Assembly: GCF_002078875.1 (NCBI RefSeq)
Contig: NC_034413.1
Span: 60,012,433 to 60,076,432, forward strand
DNA from: Numida meleagris
Taxonomy: Eukaryota > Chordata > Aves > Galliformes > Numididae
Direction: 5' to 3'
Length of the DNA: 64,000 nucleotides
The translations under genes and the position numbers were made by a program. Position 1 is the stretch's first letter. The number at the start of each line of letters is the position of its first letter. The notes under the pieces were generated by a model. That model saw only the letters and a list, made by a program, of their open reading frames with translations, was not told where the DNA came from and did no database searches. Of this stretch, positions 12,454 to 24,900 are shown one piece after another.

Positions 12454-12660
12454 TCATAGAATCATTAAGTTTGAAAAAGACGTCTAAGATCATCTGGTCC
12501 AACCATCCACCTACCACCAACATTGCCCACTAAACCATGTCCCTAAGTACTACATCTACGCTTTCCGTAAACACCTCCAGGGATGGTGATTCCAATTCCT
12601 TGAGCAGCCTGTTCCGATGCACCCACCACTCTTTCTGAGAAGAAATTCCTCCTTTCAATC
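12454..12660 (-). mobile_element. CR1 LINE, 5'-truncated 3' end (minus strand)
   Basis: Reverse-complement CR1: 'tcatagaatcattaagtttg', 'gatcatctggtccaaccatc', 'cactaaaccatgtccctaag', 'aacacctccagggatggtga', then 'ctctttctgagaagaaattc'. More diverged than the copy at 11665. It is the third copy in this orientation within 3.5 kb. Confidence 0.9.
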
Positions 12661-15600
12661 TGTTTCACGTATGCAAAATCCCCTGAATGTACTGAGAAGT
12701 GTCATCTTAAAACTAAGTTTTAAACTAGATAAAAAATCCTTGATAAAGTGTAAATTCAAAGAAAAAAGTAATTTCTTTAAAGTGTCATATACTTGTACTA
12801 TTAGTGAACTATTCTGCATTCTACTTTTATATTTCCTAGATATGTATTTGCACCGAAAACCCTATTTACACAACAAAGGTTTCCAAGAGGTATGGAAAAA
12901 ATTTTGAAGGCATAAACCTTTATATATATAGTATGCCCTTTCTCTTACAATGATATCTCCTGCTTTCTTTAAGTTATCATAACCAATGTAATTTTTCCCC
13001 TTTGTGAAGGTTAAGGCAGAGTAACTGCCTCTAGCAACTGGTCCTCTGGTCACTGGCAGTGATGACTAAGTTGCTGATGGACACTTAGGCACAAATTTCC
13101 CCTTCATAGTAAGTGCCACATCTTCAGGCCTGTGTTATGCAATTTTTGCTTCCCGTTCCCTGGTCAGATAGCTTGATGGCTTGTAATTTGTCAGGGTATC
13201 TGAAGAAGCAGTAACTTTGGTGAAGGAGCTGTGAACATTGAGCTATGTTTTCCTTGGGGAATATGTGGGTGTCCTCGAGAGTTTTGTCACACTACCTGAA
13301 TTCTGTGATGAGGTGAGAATTCCCAGGCATCTATTTGGTGACATAAATGGCATGAACAGCCCTATTGTTTGAAAAGAACAGTAACCCCCAACAATCCACT
13401 AATTATATTGACAACTTTCTGAAATGAACTATTCTGCAATTATGGGTTATATTTAATGTTTCTATAGGAACACTTTAATGTATTCTTTTTAGCCCTCTCC
13501 AGCTCCTTTTATTCTCCCATACTGGCATATTCAATTCTACACAAAAGTAAATGTTGATCTGAGGGTGATCTGGAGCAAAACACTGAGGCCAAGATGTATA
13601 AAAGGCATCAGCTGGAAAGGAGGTGACACGATGGCAGCTGGGAATTTAGTTGCCTGTCTGAATCCAGGGCTTTTTCTCATCCTTGATCATTGCTAGCACA
13701 GAAATAGGAATACTGCCTCACCTCAGGCATATTTCTAAGGTTAGTATGTGAAAGATTGAGAGGTGCTCATATGTGATGGTGCTGGAGAACTTACAATAAA
13801 TTACCATATATCACAGTCCTTTTGCCGTCATTTTAGTTGAGAAATGGGTTTTAGCATATTTCATGCTTGAGAGCTTCCCTTTGCAGGTATTTCTGATACC
13901 TGTGGCAACTGTGCCTTGGAGTGTTGTGCAGTCATTGTGTATTTTTAGATGCAGTGAAGCATCTTAGCCTCTCTGAAAGAATCTTGTACAATAATTTCAG
14001 TGGCCCATGTATTTTGAAAGCGTTGCTTGCCTAGTGAATTGTGTGCTAAAGATTCCAAGTGTGGTTCAATGAGTGCATGTGCAATCTGACAAAAACTTGT
14101 CAATATATCCAAAATGCCAAAGACCTTGTTCTCCTTTCACCTCAAGAGTAATCTTATTGTGGTGAAAAGGGCATGTGCAATTTGCGGGGGTTTTTCCTTC
14201 TTTTTTCTTCCTTTGTCGTTCAACTTTCTGCAGAATAAGCAAAGTCTCAAACAAGAGAACACTTATTTTACTTCTCCATGGTTTTTGAAGAAATATACCC
14301 AATGCAAATATAGTTTTTGAAAGTAACATAAATGTTTTTGTAATCATCTGTTTTAAAACCCTTATGGATTTTCATATGGCATGTAGTGCATTCTCAACCT
14401 TAGCCAGTTTTTTTTCTCTGCTGTCCTTCAGAAATAATAGATACATTGCACCGAAGTTTATTAAATAGGTACAATGACACTAAGTGTGGGAGTTTATGCA
14501 GCCTGGTTACGGTTTGCCTGTAAACAAAACCTTTGAAATATTACCTTAGAGTAACTTTATAGTGGGACAACAACTAACATAGCAGGGCCTGACCTATAAT
14601 AGTTTGCATTTCAAGTACTTAACAAATGAGATTCAGAGCATCTCCCTGACTGATGTTTACACGTTTCTTTTCCTTGGGATGATGACTACGATTTTCCATC
14701 CCTGGCTGATGACAGATGAAGAATTTGGAAAGTCCCTATCTCCCATCTGGGAAAGGCAATTGCGAGATAGTTAACTCTCCTCTCCCTCCTCTCTTTATCT
14801 GTTAGATGTGTGGGACTCCTGCCTCATCCTTTTCTCAGGAATCTTCTCCTTTTCCATTGGTCTTGACCCAACAGAACTGGCTGGTCCATTTTATCTTATG
14901 TCTTGTCTGAGAATCAGAAGCACCATCTAATACCTGCCACCTGCACCTCTGCAGTGACAGCTCGGGGTGAGAGGGAGGGAAAGGGCAGATGAAAAATGTC
15001 ATTCTATCCCTTGATGGTGCTCCAGTCATGCTCTGAAGACTGATGAGTCTTTGAAATCATTATCCAGAGCGCTGTGGTTTATCTGCAGCAGGAGGCTACT
15101 TTTATTTCCTCTCACCTTAGGCTTTTTGAATGATGAAAAAAAAAGAAAGAAAGGAATGAAATAATAAAAAGGAAAAGTAAGGAAGGGAAATGGGAAAAAA
15201 TACCCCACCTTAAAGCATCTAGCATCTCCAAGATAAGATGCTCACTTGAGCAATGTGGACTGAAATGCTTATCCATGCTTTTGTGATTAACAGGCTGGAT
15301 TATTATGTAACCCCGCATTAATGGGTCTCCCCACTTCAACTCTCTCTCAACCCTCTTTGCATCAAGTTCCCACTGCAGTGGAAAGGCTGTGGTGAAATCT
15401 CAACTTTAATATCCTTATGTTGACTTAAGCAAGGCTTTACATGGCCTTGGTTCATCTTACAGCTCTGATCTGACTTCATCCTCTTCTCTAAGGATGTCCT
15501 TGTGTTCTGCTAAAGCTGCCATGGATTATGTCATGAGGTGCGTGAATGAGCATTTCCTTGTTGGAGATTCCCGTGGAAATCTCCCTCTGCCATGTGGGGA

Positions 15601-16599
15601 GGATTGTCAACAGCTGAAATCAACGGCAAAGCTCTCACTGACTCCAAAGAAAGCAGGATTGGACACAATAAATGCTATGTTTTTTTCATATGTTTATCAA
15701 ATTCCACAATTTACATACAACCTCAATTGTCCATATTTTTCTTAAATTTAAAGCACATTGATGTTTTAGTGCAATCTCAGAGAGATTATTAATGATGTAG
15801 TTCCAACCCTGTTGCAGCCAAAGGGGATTTTTCATTGACTTCAGCAGGATTTGAATCAGGCTCTGAAATTACATTTTGACTGTCTTATTTTCTAACCTTT
15901 CACATACTGCTGAGGATTAGGACAGAACAGTGTCTTTTTTTTTTTTTTTGTGCTGCCTTCCCTCTTGTGGTTTTCATTGCTGTACATTCTTCAAATAATC
16001 TATCTCACTGTTGCATACTTTGTGTTATAATCACACGGCAAAAACCCACACCCTACTCAGATACACAAATAGGCACTCATCACCTTCCCCACATCCTATC
16101 AATGCAAAAGCATTGATATGCTTAAACTATCTTTATGCAACAAAAATATACAGTCTGTTCCTACATAACATACCAGAAAGACAGCAGACCCAACTAATTG
16201 TCAGGGACTGATAAATAAGGACGTGCTCCTACTTCCATTATCAGATGTCACCAGCGCTGAACTGAGAAGGCACTGGGTGGGTGAAAGGATCCCTTCTGGA
16301 AGAAGTCTTTTCAGCTAAATTTGCTCCTTGTCTTGTCATTTCCAAACTAGGAGAAAACAGCCAGCAACCTCAGACGGGGGCAGCAAGCATCTACCCAAAT
16401 ATAGGATGGAGAACATGGTTAGACAGCAGTTTTCCTTAAAAATGTTGTACTTAAGGATCAAAAATGGAACATGGGTTAAAATAGCACTGAAGGACTCCCC
16501 CTCCTAAAAAGGGAAATACTATTTGTGAACGTTGAATGTCTAGACAGGAGTGAGTCTGACCTTAGTATCAGGCAGAACCTGTGCAAAATATAAAGTAGA
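12661..16599. other. Non-coding stretch, no gene seen
   Basis: AT-rich. A 93-codon minus frame (14066-14347) and an 83-codon plus frame (15494-15745) show no domain. A T-run lies near 15937-15949. The words around 15829-15862 ('cattgacttcagcaggattt') resemble a motif I have seen scattered in reptile and bird old repeats, but I cannot assign a family. Confidence 0.5.
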
Positions 16600-17285
16600 A
16601 ATATGGATAAATTTGATCTGTAAGTGCTATTGTGAAAAGCCAAGGTAGGCTATGTAACTGGATTTCAGTTCGTGGATTTTTTAGGGGATTTTTTAAAGGA
16701 ATTAAATACGGGCAAATGAAAACCTATGGGATAGAGCTGACAGAAGGGTATATGTTCAATTTCCAAGAAATTTTTCAAATGATTCCATGATGGCTTTAAC
16801 AAAACAGCTATCATAAAACAAGAGAGGAGAGACTTTTAGGAGTTAATAACTAGTTAGAAGATGGAGGTAAAAATAAGTGAGAATAAATGGTCAGCTTGCA
16901 TGGTATAGGGAACTTAGTAGCATCCAGCTGGTATCTATGCTGTTCAACATATTCAAAAATGAACTTAGATATTAGATTGAATAATGAGAGCATTTGGTGA
17001 TACAAAATTATTCTGGGTAATGAAATCCAAACTTAAAGAGTTGCAAAGAATCTCACAAGAGTAAGTGACAGCATGCTAAAATGGCAGACGAAATTTACTG
17101 TCAATAGACGAAAGGGAAAATGTAGATGAGGAAATAACTATAATGCACACAGGAATAAAATTTTAACAGATATGGCGAATTTCCTTTATAGTTAAAGGAG
17201 TTGTCTCTGATTTAGAGACTTTTGGAATTGTGGTACATGGAGAAGTCTCGAGAACTAAGGACTGGTTTTATTTCTGCAGCTTGTG
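16600..17285 (+). mobile_element. Ancient CR1-type LINE, RT-domain fossil
   Basis: The plus strand at 16755-16787 reads FNFQEIFQMIP, the decayed motif A of CR1 reverse transcriptase ('LDFQKAFDKVP'). Further on, 'gttcaacatattcaaaaatg' (16942-16961) matches 'LFNIFINDL'. At 16990-17013 AFGDTKLF matches motif C ('FADDTKL'), and 'aaatggcagacgaaattta' (17078-17096) matches 'KWQMKFN'. Order and spacing agree with the old amniote CR1 lineage abundant in turtles and crocodilians. Many stops and indels; non-functional. The 5' and 3' limits are uncertain by about 100 bases. Confidence 0.75.
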
Positions 17286-18740
17286 GTAATACAGCCTCAG
17301 CTGCATGCTGTGTTCAGGTGGCGCACTACCCCTGAAGAAATCAGTGGCTGATTGGAGTGTGTCCAGATGAGAAAAACAGGGATGATTTCAGCTCTAGATA
17401 ATACGCTGGTCAAACAAAGAAAAGAATGTTATCGTGGTATCGGGGACTCTTCTAGATGTTTCTGCTTTTTTTTTTTTTTTCCCTTTTTTTCTCATGAATA
17501 GAACAGAGGAGGAATGACTATGCACCTAAACAACAGTTTCTGGGCCTTTGTTTCCAGTACAGCTTATTAGACACCAGTTCATACCGATCTGCTCATCAAA
17601 AACACTTCTCCACCAGCAATCATGTAGCTCTGCAGCTCCAGTGTAACATGACCCAGCCTCACAGATCTGTGAAGTATTACCTGGAATATGTATTCTGCCC
17701 TGACATGGAGGGCATTTGCTCCTTCTTAAACTTTATGATTTGAAATCCTTGCCATGACGAAAGGAAAATCAGAAAAGTTAAAAGGAAGACTTCTGTGTGT
17801 GTGTTAAAAAAAAAAGTTATAGATTAAGTCGTCTATTACTTTTTTTCTTATTGAACATATATTTCAATGAGAATTCACTTGTCACTTTGATATCTAAAAA
17901 AGAGACAGGACAAAGTTGTTTTATCTTTGCTTTGTGTTTTTGACACAAAAGGCTGAGATGCTGCATTTCGAAGTACAACTAGAAAGTATAGGGAAGAATT
18001 GCATTAACATACTCATAAACCTATGGAGTAACTCAGTTTCTATTTGAAAATGCCTTTGATCAGAGACTAAAAATGAAATGCAACAACTCTCAAACCTGAA
18101 TTTCATGTGGAGGTTAAAAAAGTAAAGAAGGAGAAGTCTGAACCGAAGATCAGTGGCATTTGTTCAGTTTTTGTCAGATGAGGTAGTAAGAACAGTAGAT
18201 GCTTTCATAGCTCAGTGTGGTATAAATGCAGAAGACATGTCAAGTCAAATCTTGATTTTAACATGGTGGAGTCATTTCTGTATTTCATGAGCAGAGTAGT
18301 CGGTTTGCAGACACGCTATTTGCTAATAATACATCATGGCTTAATTTGACTGTTGATGTGAAATTTCAAGATGTAAATGAACGTAAAGCATGCTCTTAAT
18401 TTTCCTTTCTGACCAACATGAAACAAACTTGAAATATCTCAGTATAATATCTGTTTCTTGGGTTTACTGTGTTTCACAAGCTCTAACAGTGATTGACTTG
18501 ATTTTCTTGTTGAATTTTCAGTTGGCTTTGAATTTATTGAAATTTTCTTGAAGCTGACTGGAAATGTCTATGATTCATCTTGCCTTAAAAGTCAGTAGCA
18601 GCATTAAATGTCTTAGTAATGTCCAAACGAAGCTACATCTACTCCTGGTATGGATTTGCATAGCTGGGAAGGAAAACTGCTGTTTGAAAAGTCCCTGGGA
18701 CATAAAAGCAGAGTATTACAGCACAGAGCTGTGCAAGGCT
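17286..18740. other. Non-coding stretch, no gene seen
   Basis: Contains a polypyrimidine run (T-rich, 17466-17490) and otherwise unique-looking AT-rich sequence. No frame of interest. Confidence 0.55.
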
Positions 18741-18805
18741 GTGATGGGTTGATGGTTGAACTGGATGATTTTAGTGGTCTTTTCCAACCTCAGTGATGCT
18801 TTGAC
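18741..18805 (+). mobile_element. CR1 LINE 3' terminal fragment
   Basis: 'gggttgatggttgaactgga', then 'tgattttagtggtcttttcc' and 'aacctcagtgatgctttgac' match the last ~65 bases of avian CR1 on the plus strand. Only the extreme 3' end is present, typical of heavy 5' truncation. Confidence 0.85.
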
Positions 18806-21774
18806 TGTAAGTCCACAGAGGTGATTGTGCTCTGCTGGGGGACTGAGCAACCAGTCTGATACTTAAACCTACAGACTAGATGATGAACAAAATGATCTTT
18901 GTTAAAATGACAGTACTGCACTAATGAAAGTGACATATTTGCAGGCAGTATTGTGCTGACTGTCTAGCAACAGCTACCTGTAAATGGAATGAAGCAAAGT
19001 TAATTTTTTTCCCACTTGGAAAAAAATCTTCCAAATTCTCTGGGAATTGTTCTCTGCTGCAAAATGAACAGCACTATGTGGACAAAATGCCTACAGCCTG
19101 GAAATCCAAATACTTGTAGCAGTGATTTTGCCTAAATTCTGCTGCATGCGGGCAGCGGCTGAGGAGCTGCTGGCCCTAACTCTGAGGGCAGAGTTTGGCC
19201 CAGCAACGTTATGAAAGAAATCTGATTTGTATGTTTCTTCTTTCTGTAGAGATCAAAGACCATTTACTCAGCTAAATAGCGAAGGCTCGTGTAGATTTAT
19301 GGAACCAATTTAGAGAATTAATAAACCACACCATAAATCTTGTTAAGGTCACACTGTATGTGATTGTGCCTATATGCAGACGTGGAAATTTGGTATCCTT
19401 CCAAGAGAGAAGACTAACTTTCTTGAGCTTAGTTACAGTAAGTAATTAAATTCATGCCCCTTAAATAATGGATCATTGAAGAGAGTGTTGTGTTTTTTTT
19501 TTTTTTTTTTAACAGAGATTTTTAAATTATGTGCCCAACCCTTCAAAGTGCAGAAGGCTTTCAACTGCCTTGGACTTGGGTGGGAGCTAAAAGTGCTTTG
19601 CATCTTGTAAAGCCAAGGCCTTTAAATGGGCTTGAATCAAAACACCGATGATCCTGGAGAAGTTTGTGTCTGGAGGCACAAGCTAAACCCTGTGACTCAG
19701 ACTTGTCTTTATTACAAGCCAATATTTACAGTTTGCATGGTCTTAAAGTATAGTAGCGCAGCAAGTATGGTCTGTATAATAGATAGAAGGAGCATGAATA
19801 AAAGAAGAATCATCTCATGAATAGAGAGGTTTAAAATAGATGCTATAAAAATAGCTTGTTACTTAGGAAATTTTCTCATCTTTAAATCTTACAGAGAGCC
19901 AGAGACTTGATCTTCACTTTTTTTTTTTGGTATTGGCTCCTGCTGACTCCAGGTCAAACCCTGCCCTGACAAGTAAAGCCATTCTTTCTGTTCTACAGAC
20001 ACAATTTGTTTCCACACAGTTTTTGGCCTGCTAATTCCCCGTAATTAACCTTTGATACGTTCTATGCATTTGCAGACTTCTCACTTGAAAAACATTCCTT
20101 GAACCTCAATAAGATATCTTCTGGTTTAACCCAGATGCATGAGGACAGGGCAGGGATACAACTGCATGCCCAATCTTCCTTTCTAACTTATGGACCAGAG
20201 ACCATTTTTAGCCAGATTTCACACAAGATAAGGGGAATCTCAGTCCTCAAAGACGTGAGGTATCTACCACAGAGTGACAGCTGCATGAGAGGTGTTTGTT
20301 AATTGGGAAGCACTGACACTCAAGGGACCACAGGTATTGCATTGAGAGTGGCTCTGCATCTTACCCCCAGTGCAAGGGTTACCAGAGTTTGTAAAAAATA
20401 TAAGAAAATGTAAGAAAATCCTCCTGTGTGGCAGGTCTGAACATTTCCTTTTTTTTAAATCCTGCCTGGGAGAAAAGCCTCCTTTCCATGATCCATTGCT
20501 AACTCCAGCTCTTGGTTTCAAAAGCTGCTTTGAATGGGACATGAAAAAGAGACGGTAGTGTGTAGGAAGAAGAGGAAATACAGTGGGAGGAGAGAGAGAC
20601 AGCAGCAGAGCTGTATTGTCATCCATATTGGTTATTGTTCCAGAAAGCTCTGTGTGTAGTTACCTGCTCCGGTGTGATTTCGTCTGAAGACCTAGAGGTC
20701 TGGCCCTGCTGAGTGAGGCTGCTGGGGCAGCTTTGCAGAGTATTTTTTCTCGCCTCCTCTCAGCCTGAATGTGCGTGGGGAATTCTGCCTGGCCAGAAGA
20801 GGTCAATGCGGCAAGCTCAGCCGCATGAGAGTGTGAATACCTGACAAGCCCTTCCAGTGTCTCTGGGGCTCTGAGATTGATCCTGAGCCTCAAGACCCCT
20901 TCCTCGGAGTGGCATTGCTTGTGCTGCGCCACAGTCCCCGCTCCTAGAGTGAACCAGTGTTTACAAAATTGGTGGACTAAGACACTAAAGACATCTGAGA
21001 CCTGTTGAGGGCATTTCATCTGTCTGCCCAGTTGCATATTAATAGGGTGCACTGTAAACCAAGGCTTGCAGCTGAAGGGCAGGCAGCTTAGCTCAATTCT
21101 TTCAAACTGCTGTGAATGTAATTACACCTAACAAATCAGCCTTTGAATGATGCCCACCAAAAACGAAGCACACACAGATTTATTGCCTGCTCTGTGTGTG
21201 AGAAAGGCAGAGAATGCGATCTGAAAAGGGGAGAATAAAAAATTAAAGGATCCAATAGAGCGCAGATGCCTAAATTGGAAAAGAGCAGTAAGCTTTTGGT
21301 TTTATTTTAAAGACATCATCAGGCGTTTTGCCTCTCAGAATATGTCATATCAAATCAGTGGCCACCAAGGGGGCACGCAGCGGGGTGCAGAGCTGCACGC
21401 TGCAGCAAATGGGAAATGCACGGTGACAGCTCTGTCACTGTGAGCTGTGCAGGCTGGCCCGTACAGGAGCCCAGCTCCGACTGCGTTCCTTGAAGTGCAG
21501 CACTAAACATATGCGCGAGTTTGCTTGTGACAGGGGAATGGCAGTTGCATCACTGACTCCAAGGATCTGCAATGATTTATTTTTCCTAAGCATTCCTGAT
21601 AGGATATTATTATATGTTGGCTTATTTCCAATAGTCGTGGTGACATCCAGTATTTGAACATTATATTCAAAATACACACACATATCAGAAAAAGGTTTCT
21701 AGCTTAAAAAGAGAGAGAGAGAGAGAGAAAGTGACATGAAAACCTTACACTTTTTGAATGCTATGCACATACTC
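18806..21774. other. Non-coding stretch, no gene seen
   Basis: T-run at about 19492-19511 and a somewhat GC-richer part at 20650-21060, where 120- and 130-codon minus frames (20264-20626 and 20660-21052) are open but without recognisable domain. A GA microsatellite lies at 21711-21728. Confidence 0.5.
21711..21728. repeat. (GA)9 microsatellite
   Basis: Nine uninterrupted GA units preceded by an A-run. Confidence 0.95.
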
Positions 21775-21995
21775 ATCAACCAGGGATAATTAGGCCTGTT
21801 GAAGCCAGTGAATACTGAAAACGTACAGAGGGTTTATTTGTTGCTCTGAAGGGGTGCAATAACAGGTTTGGTTTCTTTTGCTGTTTGCCTGTCAATCATA
21901 CTTTTAATTACCTAATTGTTAGATCTGTTAACAGCCAAGACTGGTTGACAACTTTAGGGTAAAGGGCCTAATAATTTTACTGTCAACAGTACTCC
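21775..21995. promoter_or_regulatory. Candidate regulatory block with exact PBX-MEIS/PREP site
   Basis: At 21889-21898 the sequence CTGTCAATCA is the exact reverse complement of the PBX-MEIS/PREP consensus TGATTGACAG. It is followed at once by TTTTAATTACCTAATTG, which contains TAATTA and TAATTG homeodomain cores, and preceded by GGATAATTAGG near the left edge. No open frame covers the block. Function is inferred only from this clustering. Confidence 0.35.
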
Positions 21996-24900
21996 AGTTT
22001 TTTCAGTACAAGGAAAGAAAACAAATGCAGCCTTCAACACAAACAAATGGAAAAAACTGCTCCAAAAGCAGCACGAAGCAAACGACAATTGAGCTGTAGC
22101 ACACTCACATGATCAAGCTACTGGAAGTGGATAAGCATTGTGCATGGGGTTGTTTGGTTTGGGATTGTTGTTTGCATTTGCCTAAAGTCTGAATTGGACC
22201 CTAATTTGTGCTAAGTGCATGGAAAGTTTGATAAGTTCATTTTCAGTTAAGAAGTAAGGAATTTTGGGCAGAGATTTTTACCTGCCTAAAGCTTTTGTTC
22301 ATTGTTTTTTTTTTTTTTCCTGCTGACACTTTTGATGGTATGAAGGAACAAATCTTGACAGCAATGCACAAAGCAGGCATGCCTGTCGGAAACAAAATGT
22401 ACAGTGTGTGGTCTTCCTGGAAACTGAACTTCAAATGAGTGTCTGTGCATCTGTATCTGCACAGCTGACACACAAGGCTGCATTAAAGGAACTGAGAAAC
22501 TTCTCAAAAGTCCACTGGTGCATTCTGAGCGTTTCAGACCAGAGCGTGGTTCAGCTAACTTTGTTCCAGGAAGGGAACAGAGCTTTAAAATCATTTCTTC
22601 TTTTGTATGCCCGTATATGCGTTGTGGCTGATAGATTGACATACTGTGATGTGACTTGCTAGCTGTTTAGAAATGGGCACACAGAACGTTTCTGTTATTA
22701 CTACCCTAGGGTATGGTAGTGCATAGAGGCCAGAACTATGAGGGATGTCTCTCTGTGCTCAACTACGTACAAGTGTTTTGAAAGGCATAGTCTAGCCTAA
22801 AGATATCACACTCTATTTTGAAAACAATTCATTGTGTGTTCACATTTTATCTCTATCTTCACTTTGTGGGATAAAACCAGAGATTGCTTCTCTACTAGGA
22901 GCCAAATATTTCTCCAACTATAATGGAGCATTTGACGTTACCAAAGGTTTGTTCGTATCTCAGGAGTCAGTAGTTCAGTTTTCTCCTTTTGGATCAGTGT
23001 TTAGGCTATGGAAGTTTTCATCGCGATGAGGTAATGCTTCTATTTTGTCTTTTATTGATTAACTCTTTTCCCACATTCTTCTGGCAGAGTGCAAAGGTTT
23101 GTAAAGCACAGGAGGCTTTGTCTTGAACTGTTTAGTTAGCATTACTCTTAGTAAACATAGTTACTTTTACTAATTCCCTGGCAGTCTCTTAAATACTGTT
23201 ACTACAAAACCAACAGCATGAAATATCCTTGTGCAAACCCTACGCCAACGTGAAACCAGCATCTTCCTCAAATAACGGCCAATATGAATAATGTCAGCTT
23301 ACACTACGTTTTGGTTCCACCATGGTTACAGTCTACTGCTTGTATTATTTGGTTGTAATGCACAAACAAAATAAAAAGCAATCTGTCCAAGAGGCAGGCT
23401 AGTCACAGCTTATTTCCTGGCTTGTTTGTGGAGAAGAGTATGTGCTTTCTAAGGGATGTAAATTTGCTACTCCAGACATGTTTCTAATTAAAAGTTCTTA
23501 TTCAGAGATCATTGAAACTCATTATTAAACTTCTACTAATCTAAAGCGATTTAAATCAGACCCTAACAGGCAACCTCTCAGTACTTTTGCATGATCTGTG
23601 GGATTGCAAAAAAGCTTTTCATAAAACCTTTACTTGCTACTGCTGTTGACATCCCACTGACAAGTCCAATGTCATAATCTCACTGTTTCCAGCTGGCATT
23701 AGATTTTGGAGCAGAATTATGGCTCTATTCCTCAGTGTGTTCACTCGTCCTGTAGCTGAAGTCAACATAACAGAAGCCAACAGAGACAAACTTGGAGCAT
23801 CCTGGTACAGTTTGCTGGAATGTATGCAGGGAGATATGAAACAGTTTTAAACCTGACATACAGAGACAAGAAAATTAATGGGATTTCTATAAAACTACCC
23901 TGAAGTTAAAAGTATTACGCTTTTCCTTGTACTTGTTTTTTTCCCCTTCTTCCAATATCTCCAAATGCTTAATATACAAACAGTTAGTGGCTCAGATGTG
24001 TATGCATTAACAAAGTAGGGGTGGTTGTTTCATAAAAACGAAGCAGGTAGAGTGACTGGTACGAGGTCATCCCCTTCGGGGCCATGAATCTGTTGTTAAT
24101 TTTCCCTAGCAATAAAGTGAACTTCAGTGAGACTTGGTGTAGCGGTGAGATCGAGCCCACAGATAGAGATAAGGATAATCACTCCTCAAGAAGAGAAAGT
24201 AATGAAGATGTGATGGTTGCTCCAAGCATGACTATCAACAGCATTCCTGCTTTTTTTTTTTTTTTTTTCTTACCTTTTGTGCTGGATAAGAGTGCTTGTA
24301 AAACTCAGTTGCCTTGTCCCTTGGTAGATCTGATGTAAATACACCTATCTGAAATGATAGCCAGTGCATTGCCTATAAATCCAGGGCTCTTTCTCAGTGC
24401 CTCTGGCAGCTGAGATTCCACTCTCCCTGCTCGTGATGCCTCTCTCCTGCTTCTCTCCAGCCCCATCCTCGCCTCTGCCAGTGATACTTATATTTGGGGC
24501 TGTTCTGGATAACTCTGAGATCTGGACTGAGGTGGGTTTTCCTAATGGAGCCCCAGGTCCTTTTCTTCTCTGCTGCAGAGGACAAAGTTATTTCCCTGGC
24601 GTTTCTGTATTTTTCTATGTTACAGTGCCAGGCTAACACATACTTTTTTTCATGGAGATTTTCAGAGTCATTTGTTGGTTGTATGGAGGTGTGCTCAGCT
24701 CTTATCTTTCATCTTGCTTTCCATGGCACGGTGCCTATGCTTTTAACAGGTTTATGTTTGTCTCACCTTCTGGATTCTTTTGCTTGAGTCTCTGCTATAC
24801 TTGTTCTTCACTGTTAGTTCTTCTTGCTCTGATGTCTTTTTTCAGCAGTTCTGTGCTTTCTGTTCAGAGGCATTTGTATGTGTGTTTGAGCTGTTTCTCT

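Noticed and set aside
24071..24081. CCCC-TTC-GGGG hairpin as a structured RNA
   Set aside because: A single 4-base stem with no supporting structure, promoter or conserved context; expected by chance.
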